Positions 1-9,680 of a stretch of 64,000 bases of DNA are shown here, one piece after another. Made by a program: the position numbers and the translations under genes. The notes beneath the pieces were generated by a model. That model made no database searches. It saw only the letters and a program-made list of their open reading frames with translations, and was not told the DNA's origin. Location: the NCBI GenBank assembly GCA_025526935.1, contig JAHLKD010000129.1, forward strand, positions 57,014 through 121,013, given 5' to 3'. The first letter of the stretch is position 1; every line of letters starts with the position of its first letter. The stretch comes from Cladochytrium replicatum. Taxonomy: Eukaryota; Chytridiomycota; Chytridiomycetes; Cladochytriales; Cladochytriaceae.

Positions 1-1066
1 GATGTGCTCGAAATAATCAATCTTGTATGCCCAAGAATCGATAACGTTGATGTGCTAACTGATTCATTGGTACGCAATAGCGGATGGGAGTTCCTCCGCT
101 CATTTGGCCATTGTTAGGGGCTGGGAAGGCCGACATGCTTCCGAGAGCGACAAAGGTGCACAACTTATTAAGGAACATGATCAAGACAAAACAAGAGGCA
201 ATTGCCGCATCTGGATCGGCTCTCAAGCTTGGAAAGTTTGGTGGTGATTTGCTTGACAGAATGATCGATGCAAACAACCGAGCCAAAGCTGGTGACGCGG
301 GGATCGATGCGGATTTGAGGGGCGTTACCTTTACGGACGAAGAGCTTATGGGAGAGGGAATCGGGTTTCTCGGGGCCGGGGTAAGTATTTTCTTTGTCCC
401 GTGGTGTGTTCCTCACAAATGGCTTCTTTGAAAGCACGAGACAACGGCAAACTCGCTGGCTTGGGGCTTTTACACTCTGACACAATACCCTGAGATCTAC
501 GATAAGCTGGTTTCTGAGATAGAACAAGTCTGCAACCCCGACCGCCCGTGGACTATGGACCGGCTTCCCGAACTTAGATATATGGACGCATTTATTAAGG
601 AAACACTGCGCTATTTTGCAATTGTACCAAACATCATCCGGACAACTGTGCGCGACTACGTTGACCCGCAAAGTGGCGCCAGGATTCCGAAGGGCATGAA
701 TCTCATGATCAATATCCAGGCGATGCACCATAGCCGTGAGTACTGGGGCGATGACGTCGAGGATTTTAAGCCCGAACGCTGGTTGGTGGAGGGATTCAAC
801 CCGGTGCCTGGAAGCTATATCCCATTCAGTGACGGGCCGTTCAACTGTAGGCCTTGAGTTTCGTACCTTGTGGATTTTTCACTGAACGTTTTGCAGGTAT
901 CGGTCAGAAGCTGTCACTGATGGAAATGAAGATCATCCTTGCAAAGCTCCTTCCTCTTTTCCGCCCGGAATTGGCAATGCCGAAAGAGGACGTCAAACAC
1001 GTGTATTCTATTACTCGCGGACTGAAGAACGGCCTGTTTGTCAAGCTGGCACCTCGCACTGTTTGA
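1..1066 (+). CDS. Cytochrome P450, 3' part (5' end outside window)
   Basis: Heme-thiolate monooxygenase, probably ER-bound; substrate unknown. Proposed exons 1-24 (tentative), 81-380, 435-846, 897-1066, all in phase, giving about 301 C-terminal residues. Visible motifs in order: I-helix oxygen-binding GAGHETT (created only when intron 381-434 is removed), K-helix ETLR (ExxR), FKPERW, and the heme loop FSDGPFNCIG with the cysteine ligand. Intron 847-896 falls inside the codon of that cysteine (T|GT). The protein ends at TGA 1064-1066. The N-terminal half, including any membrane anchor, lies upstream of the window. The first exon join (24/81) is inferred only from frame and an intron of typical size. 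All catalytic motifs are present, so the gene looks functional; the CYP family cannot be named from this fragment. Confidence 0.93.
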
Positions 1067-3006
1067 TAAGATAACAATTTGAAATGTACTTTGCTTCTAC
1101 CCTCATTGTCAGATCTATTCACACCCTTTGATGTATCAATATGCGATCTTGTTACTGCCCGGATCTCATTGGCTTTCTCATGTTTTCGTTCCTTCCCTGC
1201 AGGATTGCTATTGGTTTAATTGAATGACAAGCGCAAATGGCCACAAATCCCCGGGTTCCGAAAACATTTTCCATTGTATGATCCATCCTATCCATATCGG
1301 AGGCACGAACAACCTGACCAACGGTGCATTGAGGTGTTTGGCAATGCGCAGTGCTATTAATTGTCCACCCCAAAATTTTATTCAAAGCAAATCGCAAAAC
1401 CCGTGTGCAATTTTCATAGCTCTCAACAATCCAATTACCTGCCATCTCAACTGCCACCATCTTCAACAACATATGCGTCCCCAAGTTTAGCGCACTGAAA
1501 ACAAAGTCGAAGCGCCGACTCCCTCTCTCGACCACCCGAACGGGTCCGGCCCCGAGCGAACAGAAGTACCTTCGTCGCACAGAGACGGAACAGAAGCGAA
1601 GACAGTTTAGATCTTCATCTATGGGACCCGTCCATGGGACTTCGATGCGCCATGTAACGACTCGTAGCTCGGGCGATTCGATCTATCCCGAAAAATTACC
1701 AAGCTGCATCAACAACACCTCCGCCTCCGGCACGCAGGCCCGCGATCCTTCACACTGGGGGAAGGTTCTGGAGCTGAAAAGCACCCGCCTGACAATCTTT
1801 TATACATCCCTTGAAGACAGCATAAATGGCGGCTCCGTTCTAATGCTGACAAAAAAAATCCTCTCAACTGTTTAAGCCATCGGTCATATGTTTTGTATCT
1901 GAAACTTGCAGGAGCTCAAACCCAGGACTTGCTTACATTTTTTAACAACAAATGCATACCGTGTTCTCTTGGTTGGTATCGCACTGGTTAAACTGATGAG
2001 TCTGCCTGGGTCCATATCGTATCAGCCACCTTCAGGTATTACAGACTCACCGAAATTGTATGCAGACACAATTACCCCAAAAACGGGTTTTGTCAGTGTG
2101 TAGAATATCGTTGCTTTAGGGCACACGGAGAGCTTGATCGTGGGCATCCATCGTAATCTGCAAAAGGGGATTGCAAATGTCGTGGAACCTGGGTCTTCAC
2201 CCTGGCGGAAACCTAGTGTCCAATGGGATTGGGATGCATCTGTGCTCTGATCGCTCGACGGGTCGTCGAGCAGACTATGGAGGATTTCTACAATGGACAA
2301 AGGATGTCTATGATTGATGTTGTAGCTGGCAGCCGGAGCAAGGTATGTCTCATCTATCATCTCAATGCTTGTTCTTGCTGTTCCCACGAATGAGCCGAAC
2401 GTGATAACAAGGTGGAGTGGCGGACTTATGGACACTCACTCTTATTCTAGTACATACAGAGGGCTTGATTGTGGGCAGAGGTCGTAATCTCTGCGGGATG
2501 CCCCTCGTCTGCCGTATGGGGTAGCAAATTTTGTGGGCGGATTGGGATGCATCGGTGCTCTGATCGCTCAAAGAATCGTCTGAGAAGTCAAAGGAGTATG
2601 TCTACAGCTGTTGCTGGAACTTCAATTTCTGGTGTTGTTGCCAATTGCTCGACGTGCGTGGGTCGGGGCGTGATTGGTGAAAATCGAATGGGGTGGTCGT
2701 GGGCGATGGAAGGATGAGGTGGTTTTATTGAATACTTGAATAAACAAAATAGTTCTTCGCATTCCTATTCAAAATTCTGAAGATTTTCTTGATTTCAGTA
2801 GCATTGTTCTCGAGGGCCATGTCGAGTTTTGAAGCGACCTAAGTAAGAATTCTTTTCTTGGATTGCAAGTGATAGAGAATAGAAAGGTCGGAAATATCAA
2901 AAAACAATGCAGAAACTTAAATCAGTGCGAAAATAAAAAATGAACCGTGCTGCACATGCAAACATGAATTAAACATCCACAACGGAAAGCAACGTACAAT
3001 CATTTA
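1067..3006. other. Intergenic stretch without a recognisable gene
   Basis: Only short unrelated reading frames on both strands, none with a recognisable motif or plausible splice structure. It lies between the P450 and the tail-on RING gene and contains a degenerate direct duplication (2121-2330 versus 2455-2620). Confidence 0.5.
2121..2620. repeat. Degenerate direct duplication
   Basis: Two diverged copies of one segment. Copy one (about 2121-2330) and copy two (about 2455-2620) share blocks such as GCTTGAT(C/T)GTGGGCA, TCGTAATCT, TTGGGATGCATC and GTGCTCTGATCGCTC in the same order. Copy two is about 40 bp shorter in its middle. No coding role is evident. Confidence 0.55.
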
Positions 3007-4317
3007 TCAATAGTCGTTCGAGTAGCTCGACCACAGACGATCCAATACCTCACACGCTTGGCATTGCGGTCCAACGTTTGGTCCGCACCAGCCATCGCTA
3101 TCGATTTGATTTTGAAGTTCTGGTGCGCGCCTACCGCAATAGAAAGGACCAGATAGCCCCGGCCGTGCAGGCGCACCGCAGTTGTTGATCAGGTAACCGT
3201 CCGGCAATTTCCTAACCGCAACGTCGATCATCATGCAAGCTGAGCATGGTGAGCCTGCATGAGGTCCGCACACATTGTCTTCGCTCTCCGAGGCAAGATC
3301 AAGCGGACCCCCACAATAGAGTTTGCCATTCCAGGACATTCGCGTAGTTCTTCCGAAACGATTCATGCGGGGAGTGGTAGGGTCTGCAGCATAGGAGCTA
3401 TTCCCAGCGGAGAAGGATGGATTGTTGAGTGACGAAAGTAATTCTGCATAGTGGATATGCCCAACTTGTTTCATGTGAGAGCAGTCGTCACAGGGCTTTG
3501 ATGGAGTGCATTTTGCTCTTATCTCTGGCATTGTACGGCCGCAGTACCATGTGGGATTACATCCAACGAAAGAGAGCAAAAACTGCGTTGCAGACTGAGC
3601 TTGAAGTCGGCAAGGTGCACCTCCGCGATTAACGAGGAAGCCTGGTGGAAGGCGACGAATTTTGATATCAAGCTCCATACATGGCAGACAGTTGCATCCA
3701 TTCGTTGGCCCACAGATTCCACCTTTACAGCCGCTGTGATTTGAGGTTGCACATGCAGAGTTCTCAATTTGTGCGCCGCAGTAAAACTTTCCGGTGCTTC
3801 CGAGACGACTAATGCGACCGGCTCGGTTTGTTTTTGGCACAATCAGATCCGTTTCCGGATTCTCCTGAACGACTGGCGGTGGTGCTTGTTGTGGGTCAAG
3901 AGCTCTCCTTCGTGGCCGAATATATAGTTCCATCACCAAACGTTCGTGAAAGCTGTGAGCACTGAAGCGTTTTCTTGTTGTTACTTTATTGTCGTTTGCG
4001 CTTTGCTGCGATCGAGGTACAATCCGCTTCGCACACTTTTCTCTACAGTGTTCCCAGTATTTGTCTCCGCTAGGCGTTTCCCCGCAGTCATGAGGACATG
4101 GCACTGTTACGTTGGAAAGCAAGCGCTGTGCGAGAAAACTTGGGCTGTGCTTGAGTGGCCAACGACGGCAGACTGGGCATGAGTGACCGACCATACCGCC
4201 GTGGGCAATGCATTCCTCACAAAACAGTTGAGCACAACAGCGAGTTTCATGAGGGCGCTCCACAAAGTCGAGACAGACGCCGCATTTGAAATGAGATGCT
4301 CCAATGGTTCCAGCCAT
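3007..4317 (-). CDS. RING/TRAF-type zinc-finger protein with repeated YCG-CGP cysteine modules
   Basis: Single-exon gene of 436 aa with the chosen ATG at 4317. The frame stays open upstream with ATGs at 4521 and 4536, but those lie against the stop of the cyclophilin gene, and 4317 sits directly before the first domain. Residues 12-50 form a RING-like finger (C12, C15, C27/C28, C33, C36, C47, C50; CC in place of the usual CxH). Residues 74-95 form a TRAF-type finger (C74, C78, H90, C95). After a linker come four modules beginning YCG, each ending CGPxxGxxCxxC or a variant, linked in pairs by a LPxGFLxNxGGAP-like connector. RING plus TRAF finger suggests an E3 ubiquitin ligase; the role of the C-terminal modules is unknown. 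The protein ends TGA at 3007-3009. Confidence 0.75.
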   Translation of the reverse strand: MAGTIGASHFKCGVCLDFVERPHETRCCAQLFCEECIAHGGMVGHSCPVCRRWPLKHSPSFLAQRLLSNVTVPCPHDCGETPSGDKYWEHCREKCAKRIVPRSQQSANDNKVTTRKRFSAHSFHERLVMELYIRPRRRALDPQQAPPPVVQENPETDLIVPKTNRAGRISRLGSTGKFYCGAQIENSACATSNHSGCKGGICGPTNGCNCLPCMELDIKIRRLPPGFLVNRGGAPCRLQAQSATQFLLSFVGCNPTWYCGRTMPEIRAKCTPSKPCDDCSHMKQVGHIHYAELLSSLNNPSFSAGNSSYAADPTTPRMNRFGRTTRMSWNGKLYCGGPLDLASESEDNVCGPHAGSPCSACMMIDVAVRKLPDGYLINNCGAPARPGLSGPFYCGRRAPELQNQIDSDGWCGPNVGPQCQACEVLDRLWSSYSNDY

Positions 4318-4541
4318 AACGCGAAAGGTGGGAAGATGAGATTGACTTATGTGCGGATAAAAACGCGACCAGATTGTGACGCGTTTCATGAGTCTATTTT
4401 TGGAATCAGCAAATTTACTTCCCAAACGGTCAACAATCATTTTTTTAGGAATACAGATCTGTGGAACTAATACAACCGCCTTCACATTTAATTCAGCATG
4501 GAAAGGGCTTAAAAGGTTCATTCGATCTTTATCCATCCAAA

Positions 4542-5569
4542 TCACAGGTCCTGCTCTTCAACAACCGACACCTCCTCAAGCTCGCCACAGTCAGCAATCA
4601 CAACGGGCACCTTGGGACGGTCTCCAGGGTTCGTGGCGGTGGTCTCGATAGCTTTAACGAGAAAACATATCAGGTCACATCATTCCCACCAACCCGCATT
4701 CAACTCACCAGCCACAACATCCATGCCCTCCAGCACCCGACCGAACACAACGTGCCGACCGTTCAACCAGGGAGTCTCGACTGTCGTAATGAAGAATCTG
4801 TAAAGTAAATACAGATAAGAACGGAGCACGGCTCAATTTGATGAGGACATACTGGGATCCGTTGGTGTCCTTTCCCGCGTTTGCCATTGACAGAACACCA
4901 GAACCAGTGTGAAGGAGCTTGAAGTTCTCATCGGCAAACTTTTCGCCGTAGATGGACTTGCCGCCAGTGCCGTCGCCCCGGGTGAAGTCGCCTCCCTGGA
5001 TCATGAACTGCTTGATCACACTATTGATTGCTGTTGGTTAGCGAAAATTAGCTGAAAGTAATTGTTTACCAACCGGTGGAAAGTGGAGCCCTTGTACCCG
5101 AATCCTTTCTGAAAGTATGGATGTAGTAGCACACTTGCATATAAAAACTAAATAAGGCTAACTACCTCTCCAGTCGCAAGAGCGCGGAAGTTCTCAGCGG
5201 TCTACGTAATACCAAAGGGATTAATTTCGCTTCTATAAAACAATGGACAAAACCACCGAATCTTTGCCTACCTTAGGAACAGTCTTGCCTAATGCAATTC
5301 AAAAATGAAGTGCTCCAGTCAGTGTGCATTCAAAAGAAGCTGATCCTTTTCGTGCAGAACCAAACCGCCCATCTCCCCACACCGTGTCTCCACAAGGTCT
5401 AACCATAGAGTCCAATAACAATGCGCCCGAGTTTCTTGTCGCCTTGCTCAATGTCGAAGTAGACCTTGTTTGTAACGGTGGGCTGCTTCTTTGCAGCTAC
5501 CGCAGAAGACGGGAATGCGAGCAGAATCGCCAACAGAACGCCGAGAACCAAGAAACGACGAGCGATCAT
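4542..5569 (-). CDS. Cyclophilin B-type peptidyl-prolyl isomerase, secretory pathway
   Basis: Catalyses proline cis-trans isomerisation during folding in the ER/secretory pathway. Seven exons (5404-5569, 5272-5288, 5166-5201, 5074-5108, 4853-5020, 4709-4797, 4542-4651) give 206 aa. Residues 1-24 form a signal peptide (MIARR start, then a leucine-rich core ending SSAVAA). Core motifs: GLYGKTVPKTAENF, FHRV and FMIQGGD, then GTGG, NGSQFFI and the cyclosporin-site tryptophan in [13 protein letters not shown]. Exon 2 is only 17 nt and is confirmed because it supplies KTVPK in frame. The C-terminus is EEQDL, not a canonical HDEL/KDEL, so ER retention by the KDEL receptor is uncertain. It is divergent from the small membrane protein with 52 bp between start codons, and its stop lies 225 bp from the RING gene start. 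Confidence 0.93.
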
Positions 5570-5621
5570 TTGAGGTGTGAAGGTGCCACGTGTAAAGATC
5601 ACACTGCCACTGAGGTAGAAC
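5570..5621. promoter_or_regulatory. Very short divergent promoter (cyclophilin / small membrane protein)
   Basis: Only 52 bp separate the two head-to-head ATGs (5569 minus, 5622 plus). Core promoters and 5' UTRs must therefore overlap or extend into the opposite gene, unless the downstream gene starts later. No TATA element seen. Confidence 0.5.
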
Positions 5622-6207
5622 ATGGACATGTTAACGAGATTCCCCAAGCAGCGATTTGCCGCAACAAAATTCGGCCCATGCGTGCATGCACGCTCTGCGT
5701 CGGTTTGGACCGCTCGCAAAGCAAAGGAACTTCAGGAAAAGACCGCTGCACAACTTCAGGAAAAGACCGCTGCACAATCAACATCGGGGAGAAAAGCTGA
5801 CCTATCACAACCAGAAAAATCTCCCACACCTCTGGATAACTTCTCCGCAAGCGTGAGCCGTCTAAAACCACGCGAAAAGCTCTATCTCGCTCTTGGTAGT
5901 GCACAAAACCTCATCCTCTCATTCACAATTCTGATCCTAGTTTCTCAATCACATAGGAATGCTGGCATTTTCCTCCGCTGGTGTCTATTTCACATACTAC
6001 TTTGAAAGATTATACCCAGCCGATCCGGAGCGTCTGACAAAATTTACGGACCGAGATAGCGCAGTGAAAGTCGGGTTGCCCAAATCCAGACTTGATGTTG
6101 TTTTTTCAGGTGATCAGGAACTGCGGAGAAAGGAGACGGCGGCGATTCTTGCGGAAGATGAGATCGAGGAGGCGAAGGCACGAAGTTCGACGTATGAGGG
6201 GAGGTGA
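5622..6207 (+). CDS. Small single-pass membrane protein with mitochondrial-like N-terminus, unknown function
   Basis: Two exons (5622-5895, 5957-6207; intron 61 nt) encode 174 aa. The first ~35 residues are rich in Arg/Lys/Ser and nearly free of acids, like a mitochondrial presequence. A tandem 24-bp duplication (5729-5776) encodes LQEKTAAQ twice. Around residues 88-107 a hydrophobic segment (LALGMLAFSSAGVYFTYYF) is created across the splice junction, followed by a charged tail with a KKET/EEAK-like helical stretch. I do not recognise the family; the layout resembles small inner-membrane assembly factors, which is inference. The start is uncertain because it leaves only 52 bp to the cyclophilin start. 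Confidence 0.65.
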
Positions 6208-6619
6208 TCTGGGGTGGTGGAGATCAAGATTGGAGAATAGTCGAGCGATTTGAGATCATGCACTCTCGATTTCGAATTAAAGCCCATTTTTGCTCCAGAA
6301 ATAAGGAATGCATTTTCGAGTATGGAGGACGTGCAAGCACACGGAGTCAACAACAGGTCCTCGGAGTTGCAAAAGGATGGAGCTTCTCTTCACATATGAA
6401 TTGATAATGACTGAATTCCGAAATGAAAGATAAACTGGCTTTTATCTTTCTCTTTTGATATCTACTTTCATGGATTTTTCTTCCCGAAACATGCTCCTTC
6501 CGATTGCTACTGTGGTGGCACACGCCACAACCAGTGAAGGTTAACCCGCTCAGGCAAACCTGTGGTGCCCCAAATCGTCTTCATTCTGAATCGCACCATA
6601 GAGCAAACATCTCGAGGAC
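6208..6619. other. Intergenic, nothing recognised
   Basis: Spacer between two plus-strand genes. No open frame with support and no repeat; presumably the 3' UTR of the small membrane protein and the promoter of the E2 gene. Confidence 0.5.
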
Positions 6620-8209
6620 ATGAATCTTACTCGGACGCTGCCAGGAGCTGCATTTCGCTTCACTCGACGACGAATCAGCCAATCTATCCATGCAACCTCC
6701 GCTGTTATTCCATCGATCTCGGGAATCCCATGCATCCATCGTATCCCCCAGGACAGCCACGTTTTCCCACATTCAGCTCCGCTACTGTCGGGATTCCGCA
6801 AATTCACCACGAGCACAACCCGGCAGAAGATCCTGCCATTCCTTCTCGCTGATATCGGCGAAGGAACAACTGAAGTCGAGATAATCCAGTGGTTTGTGAA
6901 GCCCGGGGACGTTGTCGCCCAGTTCGACAAGCTTTGTGAAGTCCAATCGGATAAGGCGGCCGACAATATCACATCCAGATTCGACGGAATCGTGAGGAAG
7001 CTTCATTACAAAGCTGGCGACATGGCCATAGTCGGAAAACCGCTTGTTGATATTGAAGTCGAAGGGAGCGAGCCTGCTTCACACGCGCCAGCCCCACAGA
7101 GCTTAGCGAGTGCTGCTCCGGCGAAGCCTCAGCAGTCTACCACCCCGAAGGAGGCGATCTCTGCGGATCGCGAAAAAGTTGATGATATACTCACGACACC
7201 TGCCGTGAGGAGGATAGCGCGAGAGCGCGGAATCGATTTGGCATTGGTCAAAGGGACTGGAAAGGGAGGACGGATCATGAAGGAAGACGTTCTCAACCAT
7301 TCGGAAATTTCCAAAGGTTCTCGTGGGTTTCGAGAATTTCGGAAATTTATTGATTTCTTATTCCTTTTTGTTCTATAGCATCGCCTACCCCTGTTCCATC
7401 ACTTGCAGCGAAGGCTTCAAAGCAACCAGCGGGAGCGGACACCTTAGTGCCGCTGTCGCCAATCCAAAAAGCAATGTTCAAATCCATGACTCGATCGCTT
7501 GCTATTCCCCACTTTGGATTTTCAGATGAGGTGATCCTGGACAAGCTTGCCGCCGCACGGGAATCCATCAACGCACAGCTGAAGATCGACCCACAGGATG
7601 GGTTGAGCAAGATCACATACATGCCTTTCTTCATCAAAGCATTGAGTCTTGCGCTCGAAAAGTACCATCTTTTGAACGCACTGGTTGTTGAAGAGGAAGG
7701 GAAGGGACCGCAGCTCTTGTATCGAGCGCAACATAATGTTGGGATGGCCATGGATACACCAAACGGGTAAGGTACATTGTCACCCATCCTGTTTTGCTTA
7801 ACGCATTTTCCGTAGATTGGTTGTCCCTAGCATCAAGAACGTCCAATCTTTAACTATCTTGGATATTGCCCGTGAGATCGAACGTCTCAAGGTTCTCGGG
7901 GCAAAAGGTGCTCTCACATCGAGTGAGCTGACGGGTGGAACCATCACCCTTTCAAATATTGGAAACATTGGCGGCTCCTACCTTCACCCCGTTTGCGTTA
8001 CATCGGAAGTATGCATTGGCGCTATTGGTGCTATTAAGCGAGTTCCTCAGTTCCAAGGGGACTCGGACAGAGTTGTTGCCAGGAAAGTAGTGGCTGTGAG
8101 CTGGAACGCCGACCATCGTGTCGTTGACGGTGCAACGATGGCAAGATTCGTTGGAGTTTGGAGGAGATATCTTGAGAAACCTGAGCTTATGCTCACCGTT
8201 TTGAGTTAA
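6620..8209 (+). CDS. DBT: Branched-chain 2-oxoacid dehydrogenase E2 (dihydrolipoyl transacylase)
   Basis: Mitochondrial matrix core enzyme that moves the acyl group from E1 onto CoA in valine, leucine and isoleucine breakdown. Exons 6620-7316, 7379-7766 and 7816-8209 encode 492 aa. The N-terminus (about 65 residues, Arg-rich, ending FRKFTTSTTR) is a mitochondrial presequence. A lipoyl domain follows (about residues 70-150) with the lipoylated lysine in EVQSDKA (K112). A peripheral-subunit-binding domain lies at about 190-225 (TTPAVRRIARERG), then the catalytic domain with DHRVVDG (H462, D466). The domain order, single lipoyl domain and the ADIGEGTTEVEII opening fit the branched-chain E2 better than pyruvate or 2-oxoglutarate E2. 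No defects seen. Confidence 0.95.
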
Positions 8210-8278
8210 GCGCTCACTTATCCCAGAAAGTTGAATGGCACAAACCGCGCAAATCACATGCCGACGCGTTCCTGATTA

Positions 8279-9520
8279 ATGTTAGCTGCACTCAAACAAT
8301 TTCCGTCCGCTTTTGGCCCGTCCATAGCATCCCCACTTGCGTCACAAATCGGTCCCCCGCCAGCTCCTCGTGGGCCCCGCGCACCACGAAAATCCAAGTT
8401 TTCGACGCCTTCAAAACCGGAACCCGGCCCTCCGGAGGCAGAAAATCCGCTGAATCAAACTGGTCTAATCCTGACGACAGTTCCACCAACCACCTCCCTG
8501 GCACTATACCTCGTCACGTATATACTATTCGCACCACAGATCAGACCATGGATATCAGAGTTCTTCTCTACATCTAGGTTATCCTTTCCGCCGGGACTGA
8601 CACAAGTAATGGATTCTGCGATGGGTCGCCAGCAAACTAGCTTGTTCGAAGGACTCGGGAGATGGGGAAAGAGGTTGTGGGTAAACTCCACATATTACGC
8701 TGCAAACTATGCATGGTCATGCGTCGCGATCGCCGGTATCATAAGGTAACCAAGCTCAGCGAATCGATTTCTTCGTGCCTAACTGATCACAAGCATCTTC
8801 AACAATCGGTTGCTGCTACTCACTGTCATATGGGGCGGACTGCTCGTACCGATTAATCTGTACCTTCCAAATCCATGGCAGGTGAGATTTCAAAGGGTCA
8901 CACTTTGATCATCAAGGTTTCAACCGTCAATTCCGCAGGTCACCTCGTTTCTTGCCTTCCGCCGTCCTACCATAGTGTATTTTGTTAACTTTGGTGAGCT
9001 CCAAACACAGAGTAATATTCAACATCTGGTGGGCTGATGCTCGTTGCCCTACTAGTCTGTATCACTCTTCTTTTCCGAATAGCGTTCTCGACATTCGTCG
9101 TCGCAGTGATTGTGTGTGTGATAGGTAAAATTCAATGTATCTGAACAAATCCAGAGCTTGTTTTTAACTGGACATTCAGTTATTTTGCTTCACTCGACAT
9201 TTCACACGCCACATGTAAACAGTACAAGCGACACTCCACCTCCAGTTCCGCCAAAACCATCTCCACCTCCGCCTCCGCCTCCTCCAAAACTTTCTAAAGC
9301 AGCAGAGGCACCAAATGGTGTGTCTCCACCAATGAAGAGCGGTGAGAAAATGTCAACTACAACCCCTCCAAAACGCCAAAGACCAAAGGCAAACGCTAAG
9401 AAGAAGGAATCGACAAGTGAAGGGAGTGGAGTCACAGAGGAAGAGAAGCAGAAGAGACTTGCGGCATTGACGAAGGTGGTGGAAGCTGTTGTAGTTGGTG
9501 TTTGGAAACGGTTGAAGTAG
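8279..9520 (+). CDS. PRA1/Yip3-family membrane protein with long N- and C-terminal extensions
   Basis: PRA1 proteins act in ER-Golgi membrane traffic and bind prenylated Rab GTPases. Five exons (8279-8745, 8794-8881, 8939-8993, 9056-9124, 9180-9520) encode 339 aa; all joins keep frame and fuse hydrophobic helices. Family hallmarks: RPWISEFF, then a helix, a YYAANY stretch, two hydrophobic hairpins and VILLHSTFH at the end of the membrane domain. The usual family length is about 150-200 aa. Here a proline-rich N-terminus (residues ~20-60) and a C-terminal tail with PPPVPPKP and seven consecutive prolines, then a Lys/Glu-rich region, roughly double it. The tail could bind SH3 or WW domains, which is inference. 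The gene converges on MDM31 with 160 bp between stops. Confidence 0.8.
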
Positions 9521-9680
9521 GGCAGGTTGAACATTTCAGCTGCTCATTTCTTGCCGCCCATGTTGCCATTTCTTGAACTTTCTAAGCGGATCAATAATCA
9601 ATATAATTACATAACATGCCAAAAACAAAGAAATTCGAGCTCATTAGGTCGTTGAAGTACAGAATTACACTGGGGATGGA

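Noticed and set aside
4318-4545. N-terminal extension of the RING protein to 4545
   Set aside because: 4545 is a GTG, not an ATG, and it runs into the stop codon of the cyclophilin gene. ATGs at 4536 and 4521 leave no room for a promoter; 4317 precedes the RING directly.
9202-9534. Glycine-rich minus-strand frame
   Set aside because: Reverse of the proline-rich tail of the PRA1 gene.
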